Virus record (IMG/VR): IMGVR_UViG_3300025617_000046
Span: 1 to 41,131 of that record
Length of the DNA stretch: 41,131 nucleotides
From: a virus
Reading direction: 5' to 3' (one strand)
The notes below the pieces were generated by a model. It was not told the DNA's origin and ran no database searches. It saw only the letters and a list, made by a program, of their open reading frames with translations. The position numbers and the translations under genes were made by a program. Below are positions 24,001 through 31,513 of the stretch, in pieces (within the stretch, counting starts at the first letter, position 1; the number at the start of each line of letters is the position of its first letter).

Positions 24001-25846
24001 AACAAACCCAGAAAAGAGCCACAGAGTTATCAGCCCAGAAGGTGAACTGCTTGATTTCCAGATGACTGCAAAGGGCGAGAAGTCTGGAACAGCCTGGAAT
24101 GGTTTTAGAGATATTGCCAAAGCTATTTCGATTGCACGGGATGGCTCACGCGAAAATATCGATAATAAGCTGGGCATGATGCACAAAGTGCGCAGCTTTT
24201 ATAATAACATTCTAGACCCTATGTCAGACCAGGGTGATGTGACTGTTGATACACATGCAGTTGCGGCGGCCCATTTACGGCCTTTTTCTGGCGAACATAT
24301 AGAGGTTAAGGAAAACTTTAAGCAGGGCGGCGCAGCAAGCGTTACCGGCGCAGTTGGCTCTTATGGTATTTATGCAGATGCTTACAGGCAAGCTGCAGCA
24401 GAAGTTGGTATACTGCCAAGAGAAATGCAATCAATCACCTGGGAAGCTGTAAGAGGCTTGTTTACTCCGGGATATAAAGGCCAGCAGAAAAACCAAGATA
24501 CCATAGCAAATATCTGGAAAAGATATGACGCAGGTGATATAAATATAGACCAAGCTAGACAGGAGATTTTTGATGACGCAGGGCGTATTAAAAGGGCAGC
24601 CTGGGAAGGACCAGGACCCAGTGATACAATCACTCAAGGAAGTCGGAGTGTTACCAACCCAGGAAACTTATCTGGCCCTAGCTTATCCGGAACAGGAGAT
24701 GGACGCGGAACTGGAGAGCAATCTCCCAGACCACTTCTTCGACCTTCCAGAAGCGTAGAATTTGACGCTGATAGAGCCTCTCAAATACTGGATCAAATAG
24801 ACCCAAGGCCACCGCAAACCTCACTAAATGTTGCAGAGGATTTACGCAACCGATTAGAGGCTATGCGTAGAGAAGATGGCTTTAGCAATATTCTTTTCGA
24901 TAAAGCTTATAAAACTGTAAAGAAAGCAGTTGCGAGGTTAGACCCAGAAAACCGAGCAACAATTAGCGCAGTTGCAATTGGGCTGGATGATAGCACCCGG
25001 ACCTCTAATGAGGATTTGGCAACGCTTACCCCTTTAATTACTGATGCTTTCCGGACGGTTTATGGTGACCCAGAGGGTGGAACACTCGGAGAATTTCGTG
25101 CTACTTATTCGCCGTTTGAAAAGAGACTAGTAAGGCGGCAAATTCAAGTCACAAATATCGGGGAGCAGACACCAGATGGTGATATGACGCCCCGAATGTT
25201 CTTTGAGACATTTTTACATGAACTAGGCCACGCTATCGAGAGCCAGACCGGTTTTCGTGGTTTTGTCGAATTTATGTCTAAAGCGTCTAACGCAGACCCT
25301 GATGGCACAACAACTTCAGCGCAGCTTTATCGCAAAATTGAACAGATAAGCAGAAATAGACGCCCCGAACTATGGGTTAATGCTGATATGAAAGCTTATT
25401 TTCTAGAGCAGCTAACAGGGGAAAACCTAACTAGCCAGCTTAAAAAACTGGCTCATATGTCCATGCAAGAATACACGGCCAATACCAGAAGGATTTATGA
25501 GGCAGAATTAAGTGTAGGTAAGGAAGTTAATGAAAAAGCGTTTTTCAAAGCCTTTAAAGAATTACACGATGAATTGCGCTACCTCTATGACCCGGCTGAA
25601 CTATCAGCAGATGTCATAGCTGCTTACTTACGCAACCCAAAGAAATTCAAAGCTGAATATCCAGATGTTGCGCAAGCTGTGCGTGGCGTAATCAACCAAA
25701 GCAAGTTAGCGGAATATGTGACCTTCCACGCTCTAGCAGGGATGATTGGAGTAGGGGCTATGTCACAGATGCTTATGGCAGCGATGGATGATGAAGAAGA
25801 CAGAGGCGCACTGTCACCCGGTAGAGGCGTACTCAGCGCAGCATAA
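21020..25846 (+). CDS. giant ejection/virion protein with LSPQ domain and HExxH motif (1608 aa)
   Basis: The largest gene in the window, with AGGAG upstream. By region: residues 1-35 are helical (LQQYADWLIANQNKKG); about 130-180 holds Ala/Gly-rich hydrophobic stretches (GFAIGGTAATAAAAYFG) that could enter a membrane; 350-800 is long helical and disordered; about 860-1190 contains AGVMAALSPQKDW (LSPQ at 911-914) with later DTHAVAAAH, resembling the DUF7178-type domain of phage proteins; and 1380-1450 contains FFETFLHELGHAIESQTG, a zincin HExxH motif (His1400, Glu1401, His1404). Size and location match T7 gp16-like internal proteins, but no lytic transglycosylase motif was seen. The metalloprotease could process the virion, the envelope or a host target; this is inference. 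Confidence 0.7.
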   Translation: MADRLQQYADWLIANQNKKGTPEFATVANSYKQLRGAVPAPAPVQTAVPQQRDGPLAYGFDRGQEIVGKGIEVAGRLIGSENVADYGTGIVEQQQKDIQAGGYQPSYPGSLRENYNKGQLLPALGEKVLENIPQMGFAIGGTAATAAAAYFGAPAWAVATGSAAVLAGSGVMGAGEAALEQEEKTGDYNAKVSAGVGALIGVLDKFGAGKVIPTDKIASMTAGEIIEELSQKGFGEAAAEITKRTMKAAGVEGSTEMAQDAAVISGAKTQGAEYTAPEIGDRAIDSFALGGVMGGGTRLGAEVVRGGAPDTPTREAAAQRLTELGETINPVMVGNDPQAAADLAKKLDGIAQANGMNLKDVAKTSTKGAREVIDKAHIQYAEDLKRLARDLRDQLGITDSDELSVVMDKVLAIAGQREARNKTKSTVGIQEMQAVERLAGNTQEGQDMLSLMRQMNELTTLHNEGYVAGLSKFTDQLSPIPSNVGYSDRSLIETPTRILGTLYGASVNPLIPAVQTAAVIGGRAVDAVTGRRSRVAKYIRDNKNNQGINAQGDFSVRENKRAEAAAIKQATEEDRQAAQEMHKDIYEQNGRFGDLSPQQILLDATGTSPQNAVSALEGLAENPTYERAARQAINSIKNGGRIPNISYVIAGLKNHLDSDQNNSTRDRQVDPAAEDRQPAAGPADVSAGYIRGIQDNRDANDALIEAVNADESITPADKATLINALADLRSNLGSNPVERAFEIASKAERNLEDATLADKYVMPYVARVMSQQPVQEDIVAEDRAAAPVNNPMRISPRRPTAKAATEDPLGEVPLQIGSDAILNSTLAPKLIPKMMNYLGVRGERQLGDTRSDEEILINHFKQNLLHLYYSVSPEYRERAKQWYVGANKLSQQAADKYGMTLAQVAGVMAALSPQKDWYMNYDLGIRTIDALGKIQPGDVFNKDMAKAYRRMIKAQKSAGGRKTHNAHLKAVNGKRFDELNDMQQAIFLRFYDETTNPEKSHRVISPEGELLDFQMTAKGEKSGTAWNGFRDIAKAISIARDGSRENIDNKLGMMHKVRSFYNNILDPMSDQGDVTVDTHAVAAAHLRPFSGEHIEVKENFKQGGAASVTGAVGSYGIYADAYRQAAAEVGILPREMQSITWEAVRGLFTPGYKGQQKNQDTIANIWKRYDAGDINIDQARQEIFDDAGRIKRAAWEGPGPSDTITQGSRSVTNPGNLSGPSLSGTGDGRGTGEQSPRPLLRPSRSVEFDADRASQILDQIDPRPPQTSLNVAEDLRNRLEAMRREDGFSNILFDKAYKTVKKAVARLDPENRATISAVAIGLDDSTRTSNEDLATLTPLITDAFRTVYGDPEGGTLGEFRATYSPFEKRLVRRQIQVTNIGEQTPDGDMTPRMFFETFLHELGHAIESQTGFRGFVEFMSKASNADPDGTTTSAQLYRKIEQISRNRRPELWVNADMKAYFLEQLTGENLTSQLKKLAHMSMQEYTANTRRIYEAELSVGKEVNEKAFFKAFKELHDELRYLYDPAELSADVIAAYLRNPKKFKAEYPDVAQAVRGVINQSKLAEYVTFHALAGMIGVGAMSQMLMAAMDDEEDRGALSPGRGVLSAA

Positions 25847-25867
25847 CACCACAACAAGGAGACACTG

Positions 25868-26146
25868 ATGCAAGTATCAGCACAGGACCTGGTGAACACA
25901 CTCACCAGCGTCCAAGCTGTTGTTGTGTCTGGTTCACTGAGTGATGAGCAAAAACTAGCTATCCTACGGGATATTCAGAGCGGAATACCGCCGGTGCAGT
26001 TTTGCAGTAATTCAGCACAAACCAGAGCAATTTTATCAGCAAAAATATTGGAGGCTATGGATGGGCTTACCCCCAAGAAAGCCGAGAGCAAAAAGCCCGT
26101 CAAAAAAGGGCCAAGGAACGCATCCACAAAAGGCACCAAAAAATAA
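25868..26146 (+). CDS. small protein ahead of the terminase (92 aa)
   Basis: Not recognised. AAGGAG (25856-25861) precedes the ATG. The first 65 residues are mixed helix (AQDLVNTLTSVQAVVVSGSL, DEQKLAILRDIQSG) and the last 25 are very basic (KKAESKKPVKKGPRN). The basic 3' part overlaps the next gene by 86 bases in another frame. A DNA-binding or packaging accessory role is possible. Confidence 0.6.
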   Translation: MQVSAQDLVNTLTSVQAVVVSGSLSDEQKLAILRDIQSGIPPVQFCSNSAQTRAILSAKILEAMDGLTPKKAESKKPVKKGPRNASTKGTKK

Positions 26147-26561
26147 CTACTTTGCCACGTTGATGCAGACAGAAGAGGGCCGAGCCTTACGGCGTAAATG
26201 GTCCACAAAACCAAAGAAAAATGCTGGACGCCCACGTGGTGTACCTGACGGCTATACAAGAGAGCGGATAGAGCCAATCAGGAAAACCATAAAAGGCGAA
26301 GCAAAGAGGATAGTTCATAAAATGTCACAAGATTACAATATAGAAGACGAATACGCTAAGACGGCACTTGAAACTGCTGTCGAGGTAATGCGTATGCCTG
26401 GTGACAATAGAGAACGGGTAGCAGCAGCCAGATTGGTGTTAGATTTTACCAAATCAAAACCTGTTGCAAAGAATGAGTTAGCAATCAGCAAAGCAGAAGA
26501 TTTTTTAGCTGGTTTGTTAACTGATGAAGATGATGGACAAGAAACTCAAAGCAGTTCGTAA
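26061..26561 (+). CDS. terS: probable small terminase subunit (166 aa)
   Basis: Assigned mainly by position directly before the large terminase and by its plan: a very basic N-terminal region (PRKPRAKSPSKKGQG, KPKKNAGRPRG) for DNA binding, a helical centre (KGEAKRIVHKMSQDYNIEDE, VEVMRMPGDNRERVAAARLV) for oligomerisation, and an acidic tail. GGAGG at 26050-26054 supports the start. It shares 86 bases with the preceding gene and 38 with the large subunit. The role is to recognise packaging DNA and load the motor. Confidence 0.65.
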   Translation: MGLPPRKPRAKSPSKKGQGTHPQKAPKNNYFATLMQTEEGRALRRKWSTKPKKNAGRPRGVPDGYTRERIEPIRKTIKGEAKRIVHKMSQDYNIEDEYAKTALETAVEVMRMPGDNRERVAAARLVLDFTKSKPVAKNELAISKAEDFLAGLLTDEDDGQETQSSS

Positions 26562-28104
26562 ACGACTGCATGAGGAGTTTCCTTTTTACTCCAAAGCCGC
26601 TCTCAAAATAAGGACAAAAGACGGGCAAATTGCACCGCTTCAACTAAACACAGCCCAAAAGATTTTACAGGACGCTATTGATGAACAAATGGCTACTGAG
26701 GGCAAAGTCCGGATTGTAATACTCAAAGCCCGGCAGCAGGGGCTATCAACAATGGTTGGTGGTTATCTGTATTTCAGTGTCAGTCAGAACCCTGCACGTA
26801 AAGCTATGGTGGTCACGCACCACGCAGATAGCACCAGGGCATTGTTCGACATGACCAAGCGTTATCATGAGAATTGCCCGGAGATACTAAAGCCACACAC
26901 TAAATACTCCTCCCGGCGCGAACTTAGCTTTGATGTGCTCGACAGCAGCTATGTAGTTGGTACTGCCGGCTCAGACAGCTTGGGGCGAGGGGAGACTATT
27001 TCACACGCGCACCTCTCCGAGTTGGCCTTCTGGCCCAAAACGACAGCTGAAGAAGTATTTAACGGCCTGGTGCAAGCAGTGCCAAATACCAAAGGCACAG
27101 CAGTGTTTATTGAGAGCACAGCTAATGGTGTAACAGGCCAGTTTTACAGCCTATGGCAAAATGCCGTGAACGGCACAAACGGTTATAAACCGGTGTTCAT
27201 ACCCTGGTTTCTCGATGCTGATTATCGTGAACCGGTGCCCGATACATTCGAGCGTACACCTGAAGAAGACGAGTTAGTCAGCAAGTACAATTTAGACAAC
27301 GAGCAGCTAATGTTCCGGCGCAGAAAGATTGCGCAAAACGGCAAAGAATTGTGGCAGCAAGAGTATCCAGCAGAGCCATCTGAAGCCTTTCTTACCACCG
27401 GGCGGCCTGTCTTTAACCCAGAGCAGCTGCAAAACCAGCTAGAACAAACACGAGATTTACAGGAACGCTTGGCGTTAGAGGCAGATGAGTTTGTGCCTCA
27501 CCCACGTGGCGAACTGCAAATCTATAGAACACACGATATTGGAGAACGCTATGTCATTGGGGCAGATACTGCTATGGGCATCAGAAATGGGGACTACTCA
27601 GTCGCACAGGTGCTGGACAGCCGCAAAAGGCAAGTGGCTACCTGGCGTGGGCAGGTGCATCCAGATTACTTTTCAGACATCCTGGAGGCTCTTGGTCACT
27701 ACTACAACGAAGCTTATATCGTGGTTGAAAACAACGGGCATGGCATCCTTACTTGCACACGCCTGGGTAAAGATAAAGCTTATCCCAATTTCTATATGGA
27801 AACGGTTGTCGATAAAATTACCGACAAAGAAACAATTAAGCTTGGATTTACGACCACGGCGAAAACCAAACCGCTCATCATAGACCAGCTACGCGCTGCC
27901 AATCGTGATGGCGAGTTGGAACTAAACGACAAACAAACAGTACGCGAGATGCTGACTTATGTGGTCAGCGAGAGCGGAGCAATGGAAGCAGAGCACGGCT
28001 GCCATGACGATACCGTTATGGCCCTTGCCCTGGCTAATCACGTCCATGAAGGAGCGTGGGAGCCGGTAGACAATCCCGAAGGCATTTACTTGGAAATGAT
28101 ATAA
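26524..28104 (+). CDS. terL: large terminase subunit (packaging ATPase-nuclease)
   Basis: A 526-aa motor that pumps DNA into the prohead and cuts it. ATPase domain: Walker A-like LKARQQGLST near residue 65 (the variant without the classical GKS, as in many phages), the coupling region SRRELSF, Walker B HLSELAFW, and FIESTANG. Nuclease domain: VIGADTAMGIRNGDYS, VVENNGHG and HDDTVMALALA, giving the metal-binding Asp/Glu cluster of the RNase H-like fold. The type differs from T7 gp19. In T7 this gene lies at the late end; here it is mid-block, as in lambdoid or P22-like orders. The start could be 26524 or 26533. Confidence 0.93.
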   Translation: MKMMDKKLKAVRKRLHEEFPFYSKAALKIRTKDGQIAPLQLNTAQKILQDAIDEQMATEGKVRIVILKARQQGLSTMVGGYLYFSVSQNPARKAMVVTHHADSTRALFDMTKRYHENCPEILKPHTKYSSRRELSFDVLDSSYVVGTAGSDSLGRGETISHAHLSELAFWPKTTAEEVFNGLVQAVPNTKGTAVFIESTANGVTGQFYSLWQNAVNGTNGYKPVFIPWFLDADYREPVPDTFERTPEEDELVSKYNLDNEQLMFRRRKIAQNGKELWQQEYPAEPSEAFLTTGRPVFNPEQLQNQLEQTRDLQERLALEADEFVPHPRGELQIYRTHDIGERYVIGADTAMGIRNGDYSVAQVLDSRKRQVATWRGQVHPDYFSDILEALGHYYNEAYIVVENNGHGILTCTRLGKDKAYPNFYMETVVDKITDKETIKLGFTTTAKTKPLIIDQLRAANRDGELELNDKQTVREMLTYVVSESGAMEAEHGCHDDTVMALALANHVHEGAWEPVDNPEGIYLEMI

Positions 28105-28105
28105 T

Positions 28106-30139
28106 ATGGCTACAATCAAAGACTATAAACCGATGGCTGACGATGACATCCTCAAGGCTCTTGAGGTAAACATCAAGGCAGCAGTCGGCTATTACGATAG
28201 CGAATTATCAAGGGAACGCCGCAGGGTTACTGACTTTTACAACGGTAAACTGCCGAGGCCCACACATGATGGTAACAGCAAATATGTAAGCCAGGATGTT
28301 TATACCGGTGTACAGTCTATGGCTGCCTCACTGCTAGAGACATTCGCAGCTGGCTCATCCATCGCCAAATTTACCCCATCCGGGCCAGACGATGTCAGGG
28401 CCGCAGAGGTTTGCTCGGTGTACACAGACTATGTGCTGTTCCGCCAAAATTCTGCGATTGATATATTCCAAAGCGTTATTCTAAGTGGGCTGATGTCCAG
28501 AGTAGGGGTTGCCAAAGTATTTTGGGATATGCGCAGCGAAACCGAAGAGGAAGAGTTTACAAATTTAACCTCAGACGAATTGGACCTGCTGTTATCTGAA
28601 GATGATGTCGAGTTAGTAGATAGTGAAGAGAACGAAATCGGCCTATTTTCTGGTACGATAGAACGCACCTATGACACCTCGCAGGTTGTTGTAGAAAGCA
28701 TCGCACCAGAGCAGTTTATTATTGAACCACAAGCTGCCAGCGCAGATGTAGATTTTTGCGCACACCGGACACGTAAAAGCCTGACCGAACTGCGCCGTAT
28801 GTACCCTAATAAGGAAGATAAACTTTCAAAGATTGGCAGTGACCATGAGGATGTCGAATTAGAGACAGACCCGGAGGTTCTGGCCCGTTTTGAAGATATC
28901 GGCGCAGACCGTAAAAACTCAGCGCAAGGCTATCAAGACCAGGTGCGTGAGGTGATGGTTTATGAAGCCTATATAAACATAGATGTTGATGGCACCGGCA
29001 AAGCTGAACTGCATAAGGTTTGCAAGGCTGGTAACCAGATATTAGAGATTGAAAGGGTAGATAGACGGCCCTTCGTATTCTTTACGCCACTGCCTACACC
29101 TCATTCATTCTATGGCACCAACTATGCAGATAAGCTGATAGCGACACAGAACGCAAAGACTGTGCTGACCAGGTCAATCCTGGACCATGCAGTTATCGCT
29201 AATAACCCTAGATATATGGTGACCAAAGGCTCGCTAACTAACGTCCGAGAATTAATAGATAACCGGGTAGGTGGTGTCGTGAATGTGACCAGGCCGGATG
29301 CTATCCAGCCGATGCCACAAGCACCTCTGAACCCCTTCATCTTCCAAACCATAAATATGTTGGATGAGGATGCAGAAGAAACAAGCAGTGTTTCATCACT
29401 TAGCACCGGCTTAAACAAAGACGCTGTTAGTAAGCAAAACTCAAGTGCAATGGTAGAGCAGCTTATTACTATGTCGCAGCAGCGGCAGAAGATTATTGCT
29501 CGCCACTTTAGTACCTTTGTTAAGAACGTATTCCATGAAATTTACCGGCTGATTGTCGAGAACGAACAGCAAGAAAAGATAATTGATGTAGCCGGTGACT
29601 TTGTACAGATAAACCCACGTTCTTGGAAAGAGAAACGGGACGTAATGGTGTCGCTGCACCTCGGCTATAACGAACAGGAAAAAGAGGCCCAGAAACATCT
29701 GGCACTTCATCAGTTGTTCACGCAAGACCCAACCCTGCAGCCGCTATACAGCATAGAAAACAAATACAACATGATGAAGAAGGTTTTGGAAGCCCAGGGC
29801 ATTAAGAATGTTGATGCTTACCTTACTTCACCAGACCAAATTCCACCTGCACAGCCAGACCCTGCACAAGAAATGCAGATGCAAATGGCACAAAAGCAGT
29901 TGGAGTTGCAAGAACGGCAAACAGCATTGGCAGAACAGAAAGCCATGATAGATGCGCAGAACGCTGCTGCAAGATTGCAGCTAGATGCGGAGAAAGCACA
30001 ATCACAGTTTGCATTGCAATCAGACCAACAGGACCTCAAAGAAACTCAGCATGACCATAAGGTCAAAATTGATGAGGGTGAGTTGGCAATACTCAAACGA
30101 ACAGAGGACGTGCGAGGCATCGCAAGTCCAACCGGATAA
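28106..30139 (+). CDS. portal protein (677 aa)
   Basis: This forms the dodecameric ring for DNA entry and tail attachment. Its start two bases after the terminase, its length (P22 portal is 725 aa) and N-terminal segments such as VTDFYNGKLPRPTHDGNSKY, YTGVQSMAASLLETFA and IAPEQFIIEPQAAS match P22-like podovirus portals more than T7 gp8. The C-terminal 110 residues are Gln/Ala-rich coiled coil (QMQMAQKQLELQERQTALAE), suited to the portal barrel that projects into the head. No nuclease or protease motif is seen. Confidence 0.85.
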   Translation: MATIKDYKPMADDDILKALEVNIKAAVGYYDSELSRERRRVTDFYNGKLPRPTHDGNSKYVSQDVYTGVQSMAASLLETFAAGSSIAKFTPSGPDDVRAAEVCSVYTDYVLFRQNSAIDIFQSVILSGLMSRVGVAKVFWDMRSETEEEEFTNLTSDELDLLLSEDDVELVDSEENEIGLFSGTIERTYDTSQVVVESIAPEQFIIEPQAASADVDFCAHRTRKSLTELRRMYPNKEDKLSKIGSDHEDVELETDPEVLARFEDIGADRKNSAQGYQDQVREVMVYEAYINIDVDGTGKAELHKVCKAGNQILEIERVDRRPFVFFTPLPTPHSFYGTNYADKLIATQNAKTVLTRSILDHAVIANNPRYMVTKGSLTNVRELIDNRVGGVVNVTRPDAIQPMPQAPLNPFIFQTINMLDEDAEETSSVSSLSTGLNKDAVSKQNSSAMVEQLITMSQQRQKIIARHFSTFVKNVFHEIYRLIVENEQQEKIIDVAGDFVQINPRSWKEKRDVMVSLHLGYNEQEKEAQKHLALHQLFTQDPTLQPLYSIENKYNMMKKVLEAQGIKNVDAYLTSPDQIPPAQPDPAQEMQMQMAQKQLELQERQTALAEQKAMIDAQNAAARLQLDAEKAQSQFALQSDQQDLKETQHDHKVKIDEGELAILKRTEDVRGIASPTG

Positions 30140-30159
30140 CCTGATAAAGGAGAAAAAAC

Positions 30160-30459
30160 ATGGCTGAAGCAATTTCAGATCAGAATGATGAACTCAAGTT
30201 AATCGATAATGGAAACGATGCAGAACAGCTTCTGCAAAACGAAACCTTTAACCAAACTATCAATGGAATGGTTGAGGGTACCTGGCAAGCATTTGCAGCG
30301 TCAGGTCCAGACGATACAGCAATGAGAGAACGCACCTATGCACATTATCGTGCGCTAGTCGATATCATCCACACCCTACAACAGCGGGTCAATGTGCGGG
30401 ATGAAATCATAGCAAAGAACGATGATGAAGCAGATAACGACAACAGTGGAGATGAATAG
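30160..30459 (+). CDS. small protein between portal and scaffold (99 aa)
   Basis: Not recognised. AAGGAG lies 10 bases before the ATG. The protein is acidic at both ends (DQNDELKLIDNGNDAEQ; NDDEADNDNSGDE) with a helical middle (TWQAFAASGPDDTAMRERTY). Position suggests a head-assembly chaperone or decoration role. Confidence 0.65.
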   Translation: MAEAISDQNDELKLIDNGNDAEQLLQNETFNQTINGMVEGTWQAFAASGPDDTAMRERTYAHYRALVDIIHTLQQRVNVRDEIIAKNDDEADNDNSGDE

Positions 30460-30463
30460 GACC

Positions 30464-31489
30464 ATGTCAAACGTCCAACTACAATCTCAAGAAATTATTA
30501 AGACTGATGCACCAGCTTTCGATGATATCGACAGTGCATCAGAGGCCCTTCTGGCTCGTTGGGAAGACGCTGAAAAGCCATCTGAACAAGAGACTGATGT
30601 GGCTACTGAGCCAGCTGACGAAGAGACAGAGCAGCTGGACCAGGAAGCAGAGGAAGATGAAGCTGACCTAGAAGACGAGGAAGCTGACGAAGACCCTGAA
30701 GAAGAGGATGACGCCGAAGAAACCGAAGAAGAGGAAGACGAGGAAATCAATCTTGATGATGATACCCTGGTTGAAATCGTGGTGGACGGCGAAGCCCAAC
30801 AGGCATCTATCGCGCAGCTTAAACGCCTTTACGGACAGGAAGCATCCCTCACACGCAAGTCTCAAGATGTAGCTAAACAGCGAAAAGAAGCTGAAGAAGC
30901 AATCGGCAAATCAAATGTCGTGCTACAGCGGATGTTGGAAAAAGCAGAAGAGCGTTATAAGCCTTATTCCGAGGTTGATATGCTTGTCGCTTCAAAATCC
31001 ATGACAACAGAGGATTTTGCCCAGCTACGCAAGGAAGCCCAGACAGCTGCAGATGATGTCAAATTCCTAAGAGAGGAAGCAGACACATACTTCAAGCAGC
31101 TGCAGACCGAACAGCAGCAAGCTATGCAAGAGCAAGCACGTGAAGCTGTAAAGGTACTGCAAGAGGATATCCCAGATTGGTCAAACAACCTCTATGACGA
31201 TATCCGAGCATTTGCAGTATCACAGGGGCTGCGCGAGGACCAGGTCAATACAATTGTTGACCCGGCAGTGATTAAGATTTTGAACAAGGCCCGTCTATTT
31301 GACCAGGCTAAGAAAATCACAACCACTAAGAAAAAGCGCACCTCTAAGAAGGTGCTCCGGGCTACCAAAGCACCGAACACCGAAGCTAACGAAAAGGCCA
31401 AGCGGATAAAAACATCTAAAGCCAAGCTTCGTAACTCAAACGACATGGATGATATTGCCGAGGCTCTTCTATCTCGCTGGGAAGCATAA
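30464..31489 (+). CDS. capsid scaffolding protein (341 aa)
   Basis: Directly before the capsid gene and of scaffold type: an extremely acidic low-complexity N-terminal region (residues 40-105, mostly Glu and Asp), a long coiled-coil middle (SQDVAKQRKEAEEAIGKSNV, LREEADTYFKQLQTEQQQAM) and a basic C-terminal segment (KKITTTKKKRTSKKVLRATK) of the kind that binds coat subunits. Start 30464 (MSNVQLQ) is preferred over 30422. A short motif occurs at both ends: SEALLARWEDAE near the N-terminus and AEALLSRWEA at the very C-terminus. Function is by analogy with T7 gp9 and other podovirus scaffolds. Confidence 0.82.
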   Translation: MSNVQLQSQEIIKTDAPAFDDIDSASEALLARWEDAEKPSEQETDVATEPADEETEQLDQEAEEDEADLEDEEADEDPEEEDDAEETEEEEDEEINLDDDTLVEIVVDGEAQQASIAQLKRLYGQEASLTRKSQDVAKQRKEAEEAIGKSNVVLQRMLEKAEERYKPYSEVDMLVASKSMTTEDFAQLRKEAQTAADDVKFLREEADTYFKQLQTEQQQAMQEQAREAVKVLQEDIPDWSNNLYDDIRAFAVSQGLREDQVNTIVDPAVIKILNKARLFDQAKKITTTKKKRTSKKVLRATKAPNTEANEKAKRIKTSKAKLRNSNDMDDIAEALLSRWEA

Positions 31490-31513
31490 CCCAAACAGAA
31501 GAGGACCATAATA

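Noticed and set aside
27945-27965. GACTTATGT inside the large terminase gene as a fourth promoter
   Set aside because: Only the last nine bases match the 19-base repeat, and the match encodes ordinary terminase residues.
30487-30750. Serine-rich minus-strand frame opposite the scaffold gene
   Set aside because: It is the mirror of the Glu/Asp-rich coding run; low complexity keeps the other strand open.
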